From NCBI RefSeq assembly GCF_000023285.1, contig NC_013162.1, positions 1 through 64,000 of the forward strand: a stretch of DNA of 64,000 bases. Direction: 5' to 3'. This document shows positions 53,678 through 62,076 of the stretch, piece after piece. The stretch comes from Capnocytophaga ochracea DSM 7271. GTDB lineage: Bacteria > Bacteroidota > Bacteroidia > Flavobacteriales > Flavobacteriaceae. The notes under the pieces are model-generated. The model ran no database searches. It was given only the letters and a program-made list of their open reading frames with translations, and was not told the DNA's origin. The position numbers and the translations under genes were made by a program. Position 1 is the stretch's first letter. Each line of letters begins with the position of its first letter.

Positions 53678-54404
53678 TGCTTAAATCTTTTGTGTTATGA
53701 GCTAATTTATCAGTTTTAACTTCTTGTTGGATAGTAGTCTCTTGTTTAGGAGCTTCTTTAGCTTCCTTTTTGCTGCTACCACCTGTAAGCATACCACCAA
53801 AACTCATAAAGCCGATAGCCATAAGCCCTGTAGTGATAAAGGTGATACCCAAGCCACGCAAGGGTGCAGGTACGTGTGAATAACGTATTTTCTCACGGAT
53901 AGCTGCTAACGCTAAGATAGCAATAGCCCATCCCAATCCTGAACTGAACCCGTAGGCTACTGAAAGACCAAAAGAGTGAATAGTTTCCTCACGTGATTGC
54001 ATAAAGAGTGACCCTCCCAAGATAGCACAGTTTACGGCTATCAAAGGCAAGAAAATACCCAACGAGTTATATAACGATGGAGAAAATTTCTCTACAATAA
54101 TCTCTACCAACTGCACCATCGTAGCTACAGTGGCAATGAATAAGATATAGGTAAGGAAGCTCAAATCATAATTAGCATACTCTGGACCTAACCAAGCTAA
54201 AGCACCTTCTTTGAGGATATACTGGTTCAACAAGTAGTTCATAGGTACGGTAAGAGTCTGTACAAAAATAACGGCAGCTCCTAAGCCTATGGCAGTAGAT
54301 ACTTTTTTAGACACAGCCAAGTACGAACACATACCCAAGAAGGTAGCGAAAATCATATTCTCTACGAATACCGATTTAAAAATCAGTGTTAAATATTCTA
54401 ACAT
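53661..54404 (-). CDS. nqrE: NqrE, membrane subunit of Na+-NQR, with long C-terminal tail
   Basis: 247 residues. The core (about 200 residues, six helices, [18 protein letters not shown] at the start) matches NqrE, a quinone-site and redox-active subunit. The last ~45 residues ([18 protein letters not shown] region) are charged, lysine/glutamate-rich and extra compared with the usual ~200-residue protein. The same 17 bp overlap with nqrF lies in this tail. Confidence 0.93.
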   Translation of the reverse strand: MLEYLTLIFKSVFVENMIFATFLGMCSYLAVSKKVSTAIGLGAAVIFVQTLTVPMNYLLNQYILKEGALAWLGPEYANYDLSFLTYILFIATVATMVQLVEIIVEKFSPSLYNSLGIFLPLIAVNCAILGGSLFMQSREETIHSFGLSVAYGFSSGLGWAIAILALAAIREKIRYSHVPAPLRGLGITFITTGLMAIGFMSFGGMLTGGSSKKEAKEAPKQETTIQQEVKTDKLAHNTKDLSNDISK

Positions 54405-54424
54405 TTTCTTTTCTTTTTAAATGA

Positions 54425-55072
54425 TTAATGACTGTCTTCTATCAAGGCTTTATTACGTGAACGTTGTACCCACACTACTATACCGTAAGTTACTAATGCC
54501 ATAGGCGCTAACAACATAAAACCGTTGTTTTCATAGCCCCAAGCATATACACCTGTTTTCTTAATAGGGTCTCCTAATACTTGGAAACCGAGCAAAGTGC
54601 CTGAACCTAATAGTTCACGGAAGAAGGCGACAATAAGCAAAGCGATAGAATAACCACCTGCATTACCAATAGCATCTAAAAATGATTTACCCGGAGGATT
54701 ACCTAAAGCAAATGCCTCAAAGCGTCCCATCAAAATACAGTTAGTGATGATAAGCCCTACGTATACCGATAGCTGTTTGCTAAGGTCGTACACATAGGCT
54801 TTCAGCACAAAGTCCACCACGATTACCAAAGCAGCTGCTACAATTAGCTGGGCGATGATACGAATTTTTGGTGGAATCACATTTCTAAGCAAAGAAATGG
54901 TTACGTTACCCATTACAAGCACAAAGGTAAATGAAAGGCTCATTACGATAGCGGCTTTCAGCTGAGCTGTAATTGCCAAGGCTGAACAGATACCTAACAC
55001 TTGTACTGTTACGGGGTTGTTATCCCATAGAGGGTCGGTTACTAATTTTGTATCTTTTTTTGATAGTCCCAT
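54425..55072 (-). CDS. nqrD: NqrD, membrane subunit of Na+-NQR
   Basis: 215 residues, six transmembrane helices. The sequence resembles NqrE in fold, with NPPGKSFLDAIGNAGGYS as a conserved patch. It pairs with NqrE to carry the membrane iron site and Na+ path. Spacing to nqrC is 6 bp. Confidence 0.94.
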   Translation of the reverse strand: MGLSKKDTKLVTDPLWDNNPVTVQVLGICSALAITAQLKAAIVMSLSFTFVLVMGNVTISLLRNVIPPKIRIIAQLIVAAALVIVVDFVLKAYVYDLSKQLSVYVGLIITNCILMGRFEAFALGNPPGKSFLDAIGNAGGYSIALLIVAFFRELLGSGTLLGFQVLGDPIKKTGVYAWGYENNGFMLLAPMALVTYGIVVWVQRSRNKALIEDSH

Positions 55073-55078
55073 AGTCTC

Positions 55079-55816
55079 TTATTTGTTTAAACTTTTAATA
55101 TAGGATATATAAGGCTCTATGCCATCGCTTATCATCGCTTGCACTCCATTACCAGTAAGGGTAGCTCCTGCAATAGCATCAATTTTCCCATCTTCTTTAC
55201 GTTTATTTTCAGGATCGCCATTGCTTTTTGAAATTTGAATGCTTTGGAAGTTACCTGCGGCATCCAATAAATGTTCCCCGATAAAGTCGTCCATAAAGAA
55301 ACGTTCTTTGATGTTAGCTCCTAAACCAGCTGTTTCTCCTTTATGGTCGAAGAAAACGCCACGTACAACAAGATCTTTATCTACGGCTATATATCCCCAA
55401 ATAGCATCCCACAAACCACGTCCATTTACGGGAATGATGTAGAGTGTAGTTCCATCTTTTTCACCTACATAAAGAGGCAAACCTTCACGATGACCGTTGA
55501 AATTGATAAGGTCATTAGCACCTTCTACTTTCTCAGCGGTATTTCCTTTGATAAGGTATTGTTCTTTCACATAGTTAGGGAACTCTTTTTCAGCATCAGT
55601 TGTAGAAAGAAACTCTACTTTACCTCCTCCAAGCTCACCTTGGTTGTGATTTACGCCCATAGCGTAGAGAATGTTTTGTTTCTTTTCTAACTTTTTATTG
55701 TTACTGATATCGCTGCTCAATGCTGATGAAATACCAGCGAGCAAAGCTCCTACGATTACCACCATTATAATGGCGAAAATCACTGTATACGAATTACTTT
55801 CTGTTTTTACTGCCAT
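55079..55816 (-). CDS. nqrC: NqrC, covalent FMN-binding subunit of Na+-NQR
   Basis: 245 residues. One N-terminal membrane helix (about 10-30), then a periplasmic FMN domain. The flavinylation motif is AGATLTGNG, with Thr219 as the probable FMN acceptor (attached by ApbE). GLGANIKERFFMDDFIGE is also conserved. Gap to nqrB is 3 bp. Confidence 0.94.
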   Translation of the reverse strand: MAVKTESNSYTVIFAIIMVVIVGALLAGISSALSSDISNNKKLEKKQNILYAMGVNHNQGELGGGKVEFLSTTDAEKEFPNYVKEQYLIKGNTAEKVEGANDLINFNGHREGLPLYVGEKDGTTLYIIPVNGRGLWDAIWGYIAVDKDLVVRGVFFDHKGETAGLGANIKERFFMDDFIGEHLLDAAGNFQSIQISKSNGDPENKRKEDGKIDAIAGATLTGNGVQAMISDGIEPYISYIKSLNK

Positions 55817-55819
55817 AAT

Positions 55820-57049
55820 TTATGCGGTTTTAGTAACTGTTTTTAAACGTTTTTTACGACGAGATACATTAGCTTGTACTACAAAGTGGTCGATAGTAGG
55901 AGCTAGTACGTTCATCAATAGGATAGCGAGCATTACCCCTTCAGGATAAGCTGGGTTGAAGCAACGAATAGCAATAGCGATGAAACCTGCTAAGAACCCG
56001 TAGATATACTTACCTGTATTGGTTTGTGCTGCTGTAACTGGGTCGGTAGCCATAAATACAGCTCCAAAAGCTAAACCTCCAATGAGCAAGTGCTGATAAG
56101 CTGGCACACTCCAAATAGTGTAGAACTGAGTACCTACCATACTTGGTGCTAAAGCGTTGAAAATAGCTCCCATTACCCAAGCTCCTACAAACATACTCAC
56201 CATTACACGCCAAGAAGCGATTTTGGTATAGATAAGGAATAAACCTGCTAATAGAATAAGAATTGTAGAAGTTTCACCTACTGAACCTGGAATAAACCCG
56301 AAAAGGAGGTCAGAATCGGTGTAGTGAATAGGGTGCCCTTGTGCCAAGTTACCTAAGATAGTTTCACCTGAAACTGCATCTAAGTTTGCACCTGCAGCAA
56401 TTTCTTTAGAACGACCTAATACGCCAGTTACCCATACTTTATCCCCCGTCATTGAAGTAGGATAAGCAAAGAATAAGAAGGCACGAATGGTAAGTGCAGG
56501 GTTTAAGATATTCATACCTGTACCCCCGAATACCTCTTTACCAATGATCACTCCAAAGGCTACTGCTACAGCAAGCATCCAAAGTGGAATATCTACTGGA
56601 ACGATAAGAGGTACTAACATACCAGTTACTAAGTAACCTTCTTCTACTTCGTGACCGCGAATGGTAGCAAAGATAAACTCAATGCCCAAACCTACTACAT
56701 ACGATACTACTACAAGAGGAAGTACTTTTATAAAACCAATACTAAAGTTTGTCCAGCTCCAAAAATCACCACTACAGAAAGCTAAGCCTTCGGCGGGGTG
56801 TGTTAAGTGACCGAAAGCCACTTCGTGCTGGTAACCTGTATTGAAAATACCGAAAATCAAACAAGGAATCAGTGCCAAAACCACCATATTCATTGTTCGT
56901 TTTAGGTCGTCAGCAGCCTTAATGTGGGTACCTCCGTGGGTTACCTCATTAGGCGTATAGAGGAATGTGTGGAGCGCATTGAAAGTCGTCTCCATCTTCG
57001 TTCCTTTATACTTTTCTTTTAATGTATTTAATTTACTTTTTAAACTCAT
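55820..57049 (-). CDS. nqrB: NqrB, membrane FMN-binding subunit of Na+-NQR
   Basis: 409 residues, about ten transmembrane helices. The covalent-FMN motif GETST spans 258-262, with Thr260 the likely attachment residue. NPALTIRAFLFFAYP and the conserved aromatic-rich loops fit NqrB. It forms the main channel for Na+. Its start overlaps the upstream ClbS-like gene by 4 bp (ATGA). Confidence 0.94.
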   Translation of the reverse strand: MSLKSKLNTLKEKYKGTKMETTFNALHTFLYTPNEVTHGGTHIKAADDLKRTMNMVVLALIPCLIFGIFNTGYQHEVAFGHLTHPAEGLAFCSGDFWSWTNFSIGFIKVLPLVVVSYVVGLGIEFIFATIRGHEVEEGYLVTGMLVPLIVPVDIPLWMLAVAVAFGVIIGKEVFGGTGMNILNPALTIRAFLFFAYPTSMTGDKVWVTGVLGRSKEIAAGANLDAVSGETILGNLAQGHPIHYTDSDLLFGFIPGSVGETSTILILLAGLFLIYTKIASWRVMVSMFVGAWVMGAIFNALAPSMVGTQFYTIWSVPAYQHLLIGGLAFGAVFMATDPVTAAQTNTGKYIYGFLAGFIAIAIRCFNPAYPEGVMLAILLMNVLAPTIDHFVVQANVSRRKKRLKTVTKTA

Positions 57050-57570
57050 TTTCTTGATGATAAGTAATTATTCTTTTTTATTGATTTGCGAATTAGTTTT
57101 AAAGCCCAATCGTAATGACCTGACGTTGCCGAAACTAAATAAGAGCCTAACGAAGTGGTCTTCGTCCAAGGATATCTTTTCTTTGTAAAAAGTTCCTCAT
57201 CAGTATGGCTTTCTATAATATGAAAAACTTTACTATGTGAATCTTTAAACAGAGAAAACATTTCAGAAAACGGTACATTTTGGCAACTCTTCCATATCTC
57301 TTGGTTTAATTTAGGAGTGTCTTTCATAGTGTAACCCTCTTTGGGTATTTTGGGTTTACCCCCTTTCATTCCTTCCTCATACCAAGATAAAAAAAGCAAA
57401 TGCCAATGATATAAATGCCCAAGTACATCTCGGAGATTTCGATTCATTGTCCCCTTAGGAAATTCCTTTTCTCGTTTGTCTTCGGGAATAGTATCAATCA
57501 AAGAAATCAATTCATCGTAATTTCTTTCTGCTGATACTACAAGCCCTAATTTAGATTGCGGACGTGCCAT
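57046..57570 (-). CDS. ClbS/DfsB-family four-helix bundle protein
   Basis: 174 residues resembling the DUF1706 (ClbS/DfsB) family, a DinB-like helical fold. Features are KLGLVVSAERNYDELISLID, the NLRDVLGHLYHWHLLFLSWY helix, and YPWTKTTSLGSYLVSATSGHYDWALKL. ClbS protects E. coli from colibactin by opening its cyclopropane; most members have unknown roles. Here it sits inside the nqr operon, between the membrane gene and nqrB, with a 4-bp overlap. Why is not clear. Confidence 0.8.
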   Translation of the reverse strand: MARPQSKLGLVVSAERNYDELISLIDTIPEDKREKEFPKGTMNRNLRDVLGHLYHWHLLFLSWYEEGMKGGKPKIPKEGYTMKDTPKLNQEIWKSCQNVPFSEMFSLFKDSHSKVFHIIESHTDEELFTKKRYPWTKTTSLGSYLVSATSGHYDWALKLIRKSIKKNNYLSSRK

Positions 57571-57575
57571 AATGT

Positions 57576-58451
57576 TTAGATTTTACTTTTCAATAAGTCA
57601 TAAACAGTTTTATCAATACTGAGATATTTTATAAAATCTTCGGTATCAAACTCTATCTTATCTTTCTTATTCTTTTTTGTCGTAGCGTTAGAAACTGAAA
57701 GATAATACTCATTAGCCGAGGCATACAAAGTAAAAACACTATGGTTAGTTCCTTTATCACCTCTTTGAATAATTGTAGAAAGTTGTTCCCAATTGCCTTG
57801 TTCAGCTTGTTGTTTAAAGTCGCTTACATTTTCTATATAAGAAAAAGCAGGCAATTCTTCTTCTTTAAACCATTCATCTGCAAGTTCGTTAAAAGGTTCT
57901 TTAGCTCTACCTACAGAGGCAACTATTCCCATAATCATAATTACTAAGAATTCAATTACCCAAATAATGGTAAGGAAAACTCCACTCACAGTATTCCCTT
58001 TTATAGCCCACGTCCCTTCTTCATTGATAAGTCCTATCAACCCAAAAAGGTCTGACGGATGCCCTAATAAGTACAGCAATTGTTCAATTTGCACATTACT
58101 TACAGCTACACCTATTTGTTTATTACCATATACTTCACTCGTATTAATAGCCAAATCAGCCCATACTACCCATTGCAGATAATAAGCGACAAGTGATGCT
58201 ATGACAGCAAACAAAATAGCTAAGCCATAATTACGTACTTTACCCAATCTAACTACTAAATAACCAACAGTAATGGCTATAGCAAAACCAAAACCAAATG
58301 TTACTAAGAAGTTGAGATATATAATTGGGATATACCATATTAAGTACGCATAGATGGTTGCTAATATAGGCAACGCTACTGTACATACTAATATGAAATA
58401 CACAAATGATATAGGTGAAAACTTCCCTGAAGGTTTGTAATAATTAGACAT
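57576..58451 (-). CDS. Membrane protein inside the nqr operon, unknown
   Basis: 291 residues. About five hydrophobic segments in the N-terminal 190 residues, with the last (IIWVIEFLVIMIMGIVASVG) followed by a soluble C-terminal domain of about 90 residues (ELADEWFKEEELPAFSYIE onwards). No family recognised. It lies 40 bp downstream of nqrA and 5 bp upstream of the ClbS-like gene. Confidence 0.75.
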   Translation of the reverse strand: MSNYYKPSGKFSPISFVYFILVCTVALPILATIYAYLIWYIPIIYLNFLVTFGFGFAIAITVGYLVVRLGKVRNYGLAILFAVIASLVAYYLQWVVWADLAINTSEVYGNKQIGVAVSNVQIEQLLYLLGHPSDLFGLIGLINEEGTWAIKGNTVSGVFLTIIWVIEFLVIMIMGIVASVGRAKEPFNELADEWFKEEELPAFSYIENVSDFKQQAEQGNWEQLSTIIQRGDKGTNHSVFTLYASANEYYLSVSNATTKKNKKDKIEFDTEDFIKYLSIDKTVYDLLKSKI

Positions 58452-58491
58452 ATTTCAATTATTTAAAACTGTTTACTTACTTTTGTATGAA

Positions 58492-59847
58492 TTAACCTAA
58501 TTCTGCCATCATTAAATCAAGTCCATCTCTGATAATTTGCTGATGTGGTTGTTTAGATACACATACAAATTCAGTAAGTGCAAAATCTTCTGGTGCTACT
58601 TCGTAAGCTCCTAAGTTTTCCAACTCGTCCAAATCCTTATACAAGCAGGCTTTGAGCAGTTGCATAGGATAAATATCCAATGGGAAAACCTCTTCGTACA
58701 TACCTGTTACCACAAAAGCGCGTTGTTCACCATTGGTATTGGTATTGAGGTCGTACTTTTTCTTAGGGTTCAACCACGAGAAAGTAAGCGAACGTGTAAG
58801 GGAAATCTTGTTGGCTACTGGTTTTGCCCAACCGAACAAATCATAGTCATTTCCTTCCGGAATTGCTGTAATTTGGTCGTCGTAAAAACCTAAGAAGTCT
58901 GTTTCACTCACCTTAGTACCAGTAAGCACATCACCGCTGATAATACGAGTAGCAACCACGTCCTTTACTTGGTTACTTACTACCCCGCTTATCTGAGCGC
59001 CAGCAAGGGCTGTAACGTAGTGAGGCTTCTCAATGCGTGAACCTGTAAGAGCTACTGTACGGGTGAGGTTCACTTTACCTGTTAAGAAAAGTTCTCCTAT
59101 CACCACCAAATCTTGAGGCGTTACCACCCATACCACTTCACCTTTGTTTATCGGACTGATTTGGGCTATTTGTGTACTGACGTTCCCTGCTGGGTGAGGT
59201 CCTGACACATTGTGCACCACTATGCCCTTAAGGTTGCGGAAAGGTGACAACGAGCTGTCTTTGAAAACGGACACGTGTACTTTCCCTGTGGTGAGTTTAG
59301 CTAAGGCGGTAAGAGCGGTTTGCAGAGCTTGCTCTTTTCCTTTGAGCACATAGTCGTAATCGGGAGCGAGCGGATTGGTTTTGCAAGCCGACACAAAGAT
59401 AGCCTTGGGCTTCCCGTCGGGATTGGCAATCACGTCATAAGGGCGTTGTTTGATAAAAGGCCAGCAACCTGATGAAAGAAGGTGTGCCTTGATGTCTTCG
59501 CCCTGCATCTCTTCTACGTCTTTCTTTCCATAGTCTTTGAAAGTTTGTTCTTGACTGGGCGCAATGTGTATTTCCAACACTTTACGACGCTCACCTCGTA
59601 CAATCTCTTTAATGGTACCACTTACCGGAGAAGGGAACAAAATACGCTCATCACTCTTTGAAAAGAATAGTGCTTCACCTGCTTTCACTTCATTACCCTC
59701 GCGCAGTAATAGCTTAGGAATAACACCATGAAAATCACTGGGTTTAATACCATACAAAGAGGCAAGCGGAAGCTGTTGTGTAGTCTTATCAGCTTCGCCT
59801 TCCAAGTGTATGTCTAACCCTTTTCGAATGCGGATGTCGTTTGACAT
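58492..59847 (-). CDS. nqrA: NqrA, soluble subunit of Na+-NQR
   Basis: 451 residues. The N-terminus has the biotinyl-like RKGLDIHLEGE region and a LLLREGNEVKAGEALFFSK fold. NqrA has no known redox cofactor and contributes to the quinone site region. The protein is of normal length for the family. It is the promoter-proximal gene of the operon and is separated from nqrB by two extra genes. Confidence 0.95.
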   Translation of the reverse strand: MSNDIRIRKGLDIHLEGEADKTTQQLPLASLYGIKPSDFHGVIPKLLLREGNEVKAGEALFFSKSDERILFPSPVSGTIKEIVRGERRKVLEIHIAPSQEQTFKDYGKKDVEEMQGEDIKAHLLSSGCWPFIKQRPYDVIANPDGKPKAIFVSACKTNPLAPDYDYVLKGKEQALQTALTALAKLTTGKVHVSVFKDSSLSPFRNLKGIVVHNVSGPHPAGNVSTQIAQISPINKGEVVWVVTPQDLVVIGELFLTGKVNLTRTVALTGSRIEKPHYVTALAGAQISGVVSNQVKDVVATRIISGDVLTGTKVSETDFLGFYDDQITAIPEGNDYDLFGWAKPVANKISLTRSLTFSWLNPKKKYDLNTNTNGEQRAFVVTGMYEEVFPLDIYPMQLLKACLYKDLDELENLGAYEVAPEDFALTEFVCVSKQPHQQIIRDGLDLMMAELG

Positions 59848-59884
59848 ATCTAAATAATATTAGTTAGTTTTATTAAATTAGGTG

Positions 59885-59892
59885 CAAATATA
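59885..59892 (-). promoter_or_regulatory. -7 element (TATATTTG) for the nqr operon
   Basis: CAAATATA on + reads TATATTTG on -, 38 nt upstream of the nqrA ATG. Confidence 0.6.
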
Positions 59893-60081
59893 CAAATTTA
59901 TTTTTGATATAAAATAATCTACTCCTTTTTTTTAACTCAATATATCAAATTTACGTATAATATCTTTCTATTTCACAGCTAAAAAATAGTCCCTTATTTC
60001 ATCTATAAACTTTTAAAATTCAATATTTAAACTACTACTCTTTACCTTTACTCTTTCCTAAAATCTTTATTCATAAAAAAT

Positions 60082-60114
60082 ACCCCTAAAAGTATCTAAA
60101 CTTTTAGGGGTTTT
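60082..60114. terminator. Bidirectional terminator of the Rhs cassette array
   Basis: ACCCCTAAAAGT pairs with ACTTTTAGGGGT (60100-60111); A/T-runs flank both arms. It ends the minus-strand cassette array. Confidence 0.85.
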
Positions 60115-60126
60115 ATATCTTTTTAA

Positions 60127-60210
60127 TTAGTTATATAGCCGTTTGGCTTTCTCTACTTCTGCATTGCCGTAATAGCAGTGCAAACGTTCGCCAAAGGCGT
60201 TGTACAACCC
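60127..60210 (-). pseudogene. Remnant open frame after lipoprotein L4
   Basis: Reading on the minus strand, directly after the stop of L4, the same frame continues through GLYNAFGERL and ends in KAKRLYN before TAA. A 27-codon stretch without a start is best explained as the decayed 3' end of an earlier cassette or Rhs-type protein. It is not identified beyond that. Confidence 0.4.
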
Positions 60211-60663
60211 TTACCTCCCATATTTAGGGTACATCTTCATTCGTGACATTGCAGGAGTAGGAGGGTAATACACTTTATAATCTAAAAGCTCTAAATCTTG
60301 AATACTTAAATCATACCGCTTTAGTATTTTATAATCTCTCCGTACCTCTTCCCAGCTATATTTATTTAAGGTATCAGTACTAAAAATAAAAATTGATAAA
60401 GTATCTTTAGGGAGAAACTCTATTTCTTCTTTCCAATCAGCAGAAGCAAAATTAGTTGACTGGTTAAATTTTAATACTCTATGATTTTTCAATAAAGTAA
60501 TTGATGTATCTGGATATACAAAATCAAAATCTCTTCTTGCTGGATAAATACTTATTGCACAATTGCTTTGATTTTTGATATACAAAGGATCTATTCTATC
60601 CATATAAGGCCACTCACAACTAAAGAGTAACAAAAATATAAATATAATATATACTGTTCTCAT
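60211..60663 (-). CDS. Lipoprotein L4, putative immunity protein (type I)
   Basis: 150 residues with a signal ending in LLFSC, so a lipoprotein. It shares with L1 the IFIFSTDTLNKYSWEEVRRD segment and the C-terminus PPTPAMSRMKMYPKYGR. A 95-nt block (60317-60411) is identical to 63283-63377 in L1, while the N-terminal halves differ. It overlaps tip B by 4 bp (ATGA). Immunity to the neighbouring toxin is inference from gene order. Confidence 0.7.
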   Translation of the reverse strand: MRTVYIIFIFLLLFSCEWPYMDRIDPLYIKNQSNCAISIYPARRDFDFVYPDTSITLLKNHRVLKFNQSTNFASADWKEEIEFLPKDTLSIFIFSTDTLNKYSWEEVRRDYKILKRYDLSIQDLELLDYKVYYPPTPAMSRMKMYPKYGR

Positions 60664-61235
60664 ATTTTTTTCTTTTTAGGTTTTTTAGTTGGATATTTAT
60701 CAAAAGGAGGTTCATATAAACTCCAATTTACTCTATTTCCATAATGTTTATTGAAATATTTATTAGCATTTTTATTAGCATTCATCTCATACCATCTATA
60801 GTTATGCTTATAAATTCCATCTTCTTTTTCATCACTCATTGCACTAAAAATACTTGGTATCCCTACATTTATTAGATAGGTCAATCCCATTCTTTGGCTA
60901 TCAATATAGTGTCCGTATTCGTGCATAAATAAGGGGTGAGTTAACACATATTCCGTAAAATCACCTTCTACTTCACCTTTAATATCAATATTTATAAAGC
61001 TTCCTATAGAAACTCCTTTTTCTTCTCCACTTTTTTCATTAATAGAAAAAGTAGCTCCACCAAGATACTCTACTCTATCTACTTCTCCTATCATATTCAT
61101 CAGTTGATTAAAATCACTACCTATAGAAGTTTGTGGGTGCTCCCAAGTATGCCTGCTAATACCCTGCCAAAGTCCTCCCATAAAAGTTCGGTTTTCATCT
61201 ATGTAAAAATTACCTAAATTTCTAACTCCCATCAT
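60660..61235 (-). CDS. Stand-alone Rhs-tip domain B with HEYGHY motif
   Basis: 191 residues. The core has H105-E106-xx-H109 in MHEYGHYIDS, an HExxH zinc-peptidase signature, and a conserved RWYEMNAN with Glu150, a possible third ligand 41 residues further on. The middle resembles the C-terminal domain of the Rhs protein at 62077-63174. No signal or Rhs core is present, so it is an orphan tip module. Start ATG overlaps the L3 stop region by 14 bp. The protein is probably an effector/toxin domain; function is not proven. Confidence 0.65.
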   Translation of the reverse strand: MMGVRNLGNFYIDENRTFMGGLWQGISRHTWEHPQTSIGSDFNQLMNMIGEVDRVEYLGGATFSINEKSGEEKGVSIGSFINIDIKGEVEGDFTEYVLTHPLFMHEYGHYIDSQRMGLTYLINVGIPSIFSAMSDEKEDGIYKHNYRWYEMNANKNANKYFNKHYGNRVNWSLYEPPFDKYPTKKPKKKKI

Positions 61236-61617
61236 ATATAATCTCCCAATTCATACGTTCTAAATCTTGTGTGGTTAAATCATAACGCTTTAAATAAAGA
61301 TTCTCTCTTTTTACTTGTTCCCAAGGAATAGAGTCTATAAGCTTCCTATCAAATATCCATATGTAAAATTTATTATTATTAGAATAATTTCTTTTTTTAA
61401 AATCTCCTTCAAGTTCCCAAACCTTACCACTAAGAATTAAAAAATTATCATTAGGTTTCCAATCTAAAATAGGAGGCTCTCCTTTTACCCAAATATAAAT
61501 ATCTTTATTGGTTTCATTTTTGATGTAAATAGTCGAATCTATTATATCTTTATCAGGACAAGCACAGAATAAAGATAAAATTAATGTAAGAATAATTATT
61601 TTTTTTATATGGTTCAT
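61222..61617 (-). CDS. Lipoprotein L3, putative immunity protein (type II)
   Basis: 131 residues, lipobox LFCAC. It is closely similar to L2, sharing SIPWEQVKRENLYLKRYDL and the C-terminus MNWEIIYDGS; the DNA is also alike over most of the gene, showing tandem duplication. Residues after the Cys (PDKD) are charged. It ends just inside the start of tip B. It shares a WEE/Q-V-K/R-R-x-x-LKRYDL motif with L1 and L4. Confidence 0.68.
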   Translation of the reverse strand: MNHIKKIIILTLILSLFCACPDKDIIDSTIYIKNETNKDIYIWVKGEPPILDWKPNDNFLILSGKVWELEGDFKKRNYSNNNKFYIWIFDRKLIDSIPWEQVKRENLYLKRYDLTTQDLERMNWEIIYDGS

Positions 61618-61662
61618 AGCATTTAAATCTTAAATAAAACTATCATATGTGTATTATAATGT

Positions 61663-62064
61663 TTAACTCCCATCATAAACAATCTCCCAATTCATACGCT
61701 CTAAATCTTGTGTGGTTAAATCATAACGCTTCAGATAGAGATTATCTCTTTTTACTTGCCCCCAAGGAATAGAATCTATAAGCTTCCTATCAAATAACCA
61801 TATGTAAAGTTTATCATTATTAGAATAATTTCTACCTTTAAAATAACCTCCAAATTCTAAAGTGCCATTACTAATGATTAAAAAATCTCTAGTGGGAGCT
61901 CTATCTAAAATAGAAATGGAACCCCTATACAAAAAATAAATGTCTTTATTTGTATTGTTTTTGATACAAATAGTAGCATCTATATTATCCTTATCTTTAT
62001 CCGGACAAGCACAGAATAAAGATAAAACTAATACAAGAATAGTTATTCTTTTTATATAATTCAT
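61663..62064 (-). CDS. Lipoprotein L2, putative immunity protein (type II)
   Basis: 133 residues, lipobox LFCAC, 12 bp after the Rhs gene, so it is placed as the cognate immunity gene of that toxin. It has IKNNTNKDIYFLYRGS and SIPWGQVKRDNLYLKRYDL. It is a tandem duplicate of L3, with which it shares most of its sequence. The two are separated by 45 bp. Confidence 0.7.
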   Translation of the reverse strand: MNYIKRITILVLVLSLFCACPDKDKDNIDATICIKNNTNKDIYFLYRGSISILDRAPTRDFLIISNGTLEFGGYFKGRNYSNNDKLYIWLFDRKLIDSIPWGQVKRDNLYLKRYDLTTQDLERMNWEIVYDGS

Positions 62065-62076
62065 AACATCTAAAAT

